From positions 76,363,285 through 76,427,284 of the forward strand of contig JALGQZ010000002.1 of assembly GCA_023105745.1 (NCBI GenBank): a stretch of DNA of 64,000 bases, in the 5' to 3' direction. The notes beneath the pieces are model-generated. The model worked only from the letters and a program-made list of their open reading frames with translations, made no database searches and was not told the origin of the DNA. This document shows positions 59,183 to 64,000 of the stretch, in pieces. Each line of letters starts with the position of its first letter. The stretch's first letter is position 1. The position numbers and the translations under genes were made by a program. The stretch comes from Austropuccinia psidii (taxonomy: Eukaryota > Basidiomycota > Pucciniomycetes > Pucciniales > Sphaerophragmiaceae).

Positions 59183-61105
59183 GCCTTGAGGTATATTTTA
59201 CATACCCAAATAGGCCACAATTATCTTAAAAAGAGATTTTGAATTATGCACAACTCATAAGTCATGCATATATCCAAAATTCATCATTTTCAATTTCAGA
59301 AAAGATGAATAACTTTTTATTGAGTAAGTAAATCCATGGATTTAAGACCAGATTTGGATTTTACACAAAAATTCACCTAGGGTAGCTCCATAGAGTGAAT
59401 AAGCTCAATTTAAGTATTTGAGATGGTAAAATGGAAAATACTTCAATACCACATCATTAATACCACATAAAAGATGCGTGAAAATGTTTGTTTTTCTTGA
59501 TTTTTAGCCAAAATAATGGGAAAGTGAGAAATCCCATGTTACATATACACTAAGAATAGTGTTATGCATGTTTTGAGCACTTAATATCATGGTATTCTTA
59601 CATGGACTTTTGGTACACCCATAGTGGATATCTCACTTTAAGCTTAAATTACTATTTTGACGTAAAAAATAGGCAAGGGGGACAAAAGACATCAAAGAGA
59701 GCCAGGGTACCCAACTTCTGAGGCCTCAGAGGCGTGGATAGCTCCAGAGCATGGATCCATGGCTCATCTTGGCCCAATTGGTAAACTAAAACTCTTTGGG
59801 AACTTGGTTACCAAGTTACAACTACTGTAAAACATCAGAAAATAGCAAATAACCTGCTATTTTGACGTGCCAAGGAGGTAATGAGCTACTTACACTCCTG
59901 TAACCATGTCAATTACTAATGAGTTTCCATGGATAAACCCCAAAAGAGTAATTAAAACCCTTTTGGGACCCATATTCATTGATTTACCTCATAGCAACCA
60001 GCAAAACACTGCTATTTGCAATTCTACGTAGAAATGAGGTAAAACCTTCAAAAATTCATTAAAAATACAATTCTTAATGAATCTTTCTGAAACTTTCAGG
60101 ACTAAAGGAGAACTGTATTATCTATGGTACAACCAAAAGGAATTACAGTTTTACTAGTAAAATTAAAAGTTTTACTTACAGTCCATTTTTGGATATTCTA
60201 CGTGAAACACTGAATCTTCAAAAATTCACAGTAATTACAACCTGTGATGAAATTGGCAATAACATTGATAACTTTGAGAAATCAATGATTATTTTAGAAT
60301 AAAAGAAGATTTACAAGTGTTACTCCTTTTATTCTTAACCATATTGGGGTTGGTAGTCACGTAAAAGCATCAATTAAGCAATTATGATAATCTTACATGA
60401 CAACAGATGATGCAATCAATAATCCAAAAAGGTTTATTGTTTTCTCACTCACTGGTTTTTCAGTTTGCTCCATGGCACGCCTCTGTGAGCTGTTATTGAC
60501 TTAAAAGAAGCCTCTTCTTGCTGTTTTTTCCGTATGATCATCTTATAAACTTATTAAACCATTATTACCAACAAGTAAGTATTAGTTCAAGCTATTCTTA
60601 AGTGTTTTAAATCTTTCAGAATCAATCAGAAAGACGTGAAATCATAGAATCCAACTATATATTGTTGAAATACTGTTATAAATCATCTTGATCCCTTAAA
60701 TCCACAATTCTACGTCAAATTTCTCTACTCTTATCTTTCAATAAGCTCTTTGGAGTATTAGTGAGTCATTTATCTTTAATTCTTAAAGTTTTTCTCTAGT
60801 AATAGTTTTCTTCAAGAATTATCTTTATAATTATTCTTGTAAAAGATAATTATATATTAAAATAATTTTATTATTTTAATAAAAGAAGTTTTTTATTATT
60901 AAATTCTTCTTGTAATTGATTCTTGTAGACAATTACTGCTCACTGTTATAATCACTAGTAGTGTATAACACGTGAAAGAAATAATTTTATAATTATTTAA
61001 TTGTGGTTATAATAATTTTTATTATTATATTTCATAAGAACAGACATAGTACTGTTGATTAATAGTAATATTATCATCAGTTTCATAGTCACATCTTACA
61101 TCCTT
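59173..61105 (+). mobile_element. solo LTR (family IV, TGTGAGCCTTGAGG) in element D
   Basis: 59178-61100 (1923 bp) with TGTGAG...TTACA ends and a perfect duplication tcctt (59173-59177, 61101-61105). Removing it and one duplicate restores the RT reading frame (RRPP-YPASLETRKEIEKH). It contains no gene. It is related to but distinct from the A and B LTRs: the first bases ..CATACCCAAA.AGGCCAC are shared. Confidence 0.93.
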
Positions 61106-64000
61106 ATCCAGCAAGCCTGGAAACCAGGAAGGAAATTGAGAAACATATCAATGAACTCCTGGACATGGATGTTATCAGAAAGATTGGACATAATGAAATA
61201 GTGGAAATCACCACTCCTGTCCTCATCACCTGGCATGATGGAAAATCTAGATTGTGTGGGGACTTCAGAGCCCTGAATAACTACACAAAAGCAGACAGGT
61301 ACCCTATACCAAGGATACCTCATGCCTTGGATAAGCTGGCCAAAGCCAAATACATAACCAAGATGGATTGTATGAAAGGCTTCCACCAAAATGGAGTTAA
61401 ACCAAACTCCATGAAATTACTCAGAATAATATGCCATATGGGCATATATGAGTACACCAGAATGCCATTTGGCATCAAGAATGCACCAGCCCACTTCCAA
61501 AGGATGATGGACACAATATTTCAAGATTAAATAATGGAAGGCTGAATGGTAGTATATATTGATTATATCATTATATACTCAGAGACATGGGAAGACCATG
61601 TACAATAAATAGACAGAGCTCTAAGTAAATGTATACCCATTAATCTGAAAATTTCACTCAAAAAGTGTAATTTTGGCCAACAAGAGCTACTAGCTCTAGG
61701 ACATAAAGTCTCAGGTCTTAGTCTGGCAATTGAGCAGAACAAAGTAGCAGCAGTACTGCAAAAGCCGGTCCCAAAGAACATCAAAGAGATGCAATCTTTC
61801 CTTGGGTTTGCTAGCTACTATAGAAACAACATCAAAAACTTTGCCCACATAACTAGTAGTTTATACAAGTTATGTTCAAAGGATGTAGTTTTTGAAATAA
61901 CCAAGGAAAGGAGGGATGCATATGAGAGGATCAAATATGAACTCACTAATGCACCTGTGCTCATCTTACCTGACTTTGAACTACCATTCAAGCTATATAT
62001 AGATGCAGCATGCAGTCAAGGCCTAGGAGCAGCCCTTCACCAAAGACAAATTGTGGATGGTGAACCAAGAGAAGGAGTAATTTGCTACATCTCAAGGCAG
62101 CTGAAAGATTCAGAAGCCAGGTATGGGGCCACCCAGACAGAATTTCTATGTCTAGTCTGGGCTCTAGAAAAACTCCATTATTATTTGGAGGGTGCAGTCT
62201 TTGAAGTCTACACAGACTGCACAGCCTTGAAGTCCTTACTAAACATGAAGACTACTAATAGACATATGCTGAGATGGCAAATAGCTATCCAGGAGTATAG
62301 AGGGAACATGACCATCATATACAAGGAAGTTAAAAGCCATACCAATGCAGATGGCCTCAGCAGATGGCCACTGGACAATGTCAAGAGCAATCCAGCTTAT
62401 GACCCAGAAGTTGCAGCCAAAATCCCTATCCATTTCATGGAAATAGATAGGAGGAAGAACTTCAGATTTTCTGAATGGGCACCAGGAAATGGTACCCTTG
62501 ACAGTGGAAACACCGATTCAGAAGGAACAGAAACTCCCATACTGGGAATAAGCTCCTCAGAACTGCACAATGAATTCTTCAGTGCAGTACAGAGGTCTTA
62601 TGCCAAACACAAACAGTGTAGCATACTACTCCAACTCCTTCAACAAAAGTACAGGAGCCCAGAACTGGAAACCCAGCTAGAACAACCCTGGTTGAGGGCC
62701 TATAAGGACAATAAGTTTTTTCTTATAGATGGCCTGCTCTACCACAGAGAAAAGCACACAAGTGCACTCACAGTGGTAGACAGAGACCACATCTCATTGA
62801 TCCTACAAGAATGCCATGACTGCCCCTATATGGGACACATGAGTGAAGACAGGACCAGAGAGAGGGTAGCAAGCACAGCTTGGTGGCCCAAGTGGGAACA
62901 AGAGTTGAGTGAATACATCAACACTTGTGAAAGATTCCAAAAGGCAAATAGGAAACATGGGAAGAAGTATGGGTTACTTCAACACATAGAAGAACCCAAG
63001 CACCCATGGGAAACCATCAACATGGACTGGGTTACAGGACTTGTCCCAGGAGGCAAAGAAAACTACAATGCCTTTTTAATCATAGTTGATAGGTTCAGCA
63101 AGACCATGAGGTGTCTACCATGCCATAAAGAAGACACAGCCATGGATACTGCTCTGTTGTTTTGGAATAACATCATATCTGCCTGTGGAGTCCCTAAGAT
63201 CATCATTAGTGATAGGGACCCAAAATTCACATCTGAATTTTGGAGCAACTTATATGACATGCTTGGTACCAAACTTGCTTTTTCCACAGCTTACCATCCA
63301 CAAACAGATGGCCTAGCTGAAAGGATGATCCAAACAATGGAGGACATCCTCAGAAGATTCTGTGCCTATGGCATGGAATACAAGGACCAAGAGGGATACA
63401 CCCATGATTGGGTTACCCTCTTACCAGCTGTCCAACTGGCTTATAACACAAGTCAGCACTCCACCACAGGAAAAACACCTGCCTTGGTAGAGAAAGGGTG
63501 GAATCCCCTATTGCCTGTGGATCACTTGAAGAAAAACCTTCTGACCATGCATCCCACAGCCAAAGACTTCCATGATATGTGGAAGAGGGCCTGTGACACT
63601 GCTGCCAAATGCATAGCTGAGGCCAAAGAGTATAACAAGCAGAGGTGGGACAAATCACATGTGGAACCTGACTTTAAGGAAGGGGACCAGGTGTTAGTGT
63701 CTACACTGCACTTTAACAATCTCAAGGGACCCAAGAAAATGAGAGACTCATTTGTAGGGCCCTTCACTATCATTAAGTTGATAGGGAAGAATGCAGTAGA
63801 GGTCAAGCTCACTGAGGAGTTCTCCAGGAAACACCCAGTCTTTCCAGTGAGTTTGGTCAAACTATACTTCCAGACAGAGGAGGATAAATTCCCCTCCAGG
63901 AAAAATAATCCCACACCACAGGAGATAGTGGAAGTGGAAGACTCTCCTGGACCTGTGAGTAAGATCATCAGGGCCAGGAAAATCAGACTCAATGGGAAGG
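61106..64000 (+). pseudogene. element D RT, RNase H and integrase, defective, partial
   Basis: Continues the frame from 59177. Reverse transcriptase ([40 protein letters not shown]) is interrupted by TAA 61528-61530, TGA 61543-61545 and TAA 61606-61608. The catalytic motif is YIDY (61555-61566) where YIDD is required. From 61609 the frame is open to the window end: RNase H ([15 protein letters not shown]), integrase finger with CERFQKAN (its last Cys is Phe), DDE residues at NMDWV, SDRDPKF and QTDGLAERM, and VGPF. Both enzymes are therefore probably inactive. Confidence 0.92.

Larger units (their letters stand above)
55428..64000 (+). mobile_element. gypsy element D (family III) internal region, runs off the window
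   Basis: PBS box at 55428-55446, leader and X (56009-57056), Gag from 56357, protease, reverse transcriptase interrupted by a solo LTR (59178-61100), then RNase H, integrase and start of the tail to the window end. RT and integrase carry inactivating changes. Confidence 0.9.

Overview
The window is transposon-dense, AT-rich fungal DNA. Short introns with GT/AG borders, chromovirus-type Ty3/gypsy elements, a Tnp2-like DNA transposase and a TET/JBP-like oxygenase point to a rust fungus (Pucciniales). The wording of the gag-pol proteins and of a Cys-rich Zn2Cys6-like protein resembles what I recall from the myrtle rust Austropuccinia psidii. That species call is from memory, not from a search. 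I see no ordinary single-copy host gene; almost everything belongs to nested mobile elements.

Layout. 1-1756: AT-rich tandem repeats with a TATA box, unassigned. 1757-2281 and 12393-12922: two halves of a minus-strand LTR of gypsy family II, split by element A (2282-12387, family I, plus strand, 5-bp target duplication taaac). 12923-15095: decayed family II pol remnant (B'). 15096-51961: family II element C, minus strand, old and broken. C is itself interrupted twice: by a 24.4-kb CACCA-ended DNA transposon (19030-43419, 3-bp duplication ctt) in its RNase H region, and by a family I solo LTR (45159-46937, duplication gtgtc). 51962-53635: relic of another gypsy pol (E). 53812-64000: gypsy family III element D, plus strand, running off the window, with a solo LTR (59178-61100, duplication tcctt) in its reverse transcriptase.

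The CACCA transposon carries a degenerate Tnp2/Plavaka-like transposase, a Zn2Cys6-like gene (broken), a TET/JBP-like 2-oxoglutarate oxygenase with the HxD...H residues in place, a multi-exon gene of unknown function, two related minisatellite arrays and four copies of a 24-30 bp palindrome. A young full-length family II gypsy element B (23904-34602, 2026-bp LTRs about 99% identical, intact 1932-residue Gag-Pol) is inserted in it.

The gypsy families share an unusual design. Gag-Pol is one ORF, and a second conserved ORF ('X') overlaps its start in the +1 frame. In A, B and D, an upstream leader exon ends in a splice donor whose acceptor lies 10-20 nt after the Gag ATG, and splicing joins the leader in frame with X. 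Unspliced RNA would make Gag-Pol and spliced RNA would make leader-X. Between B and C the X frame is better conserved than the Gag frame over the same bases.
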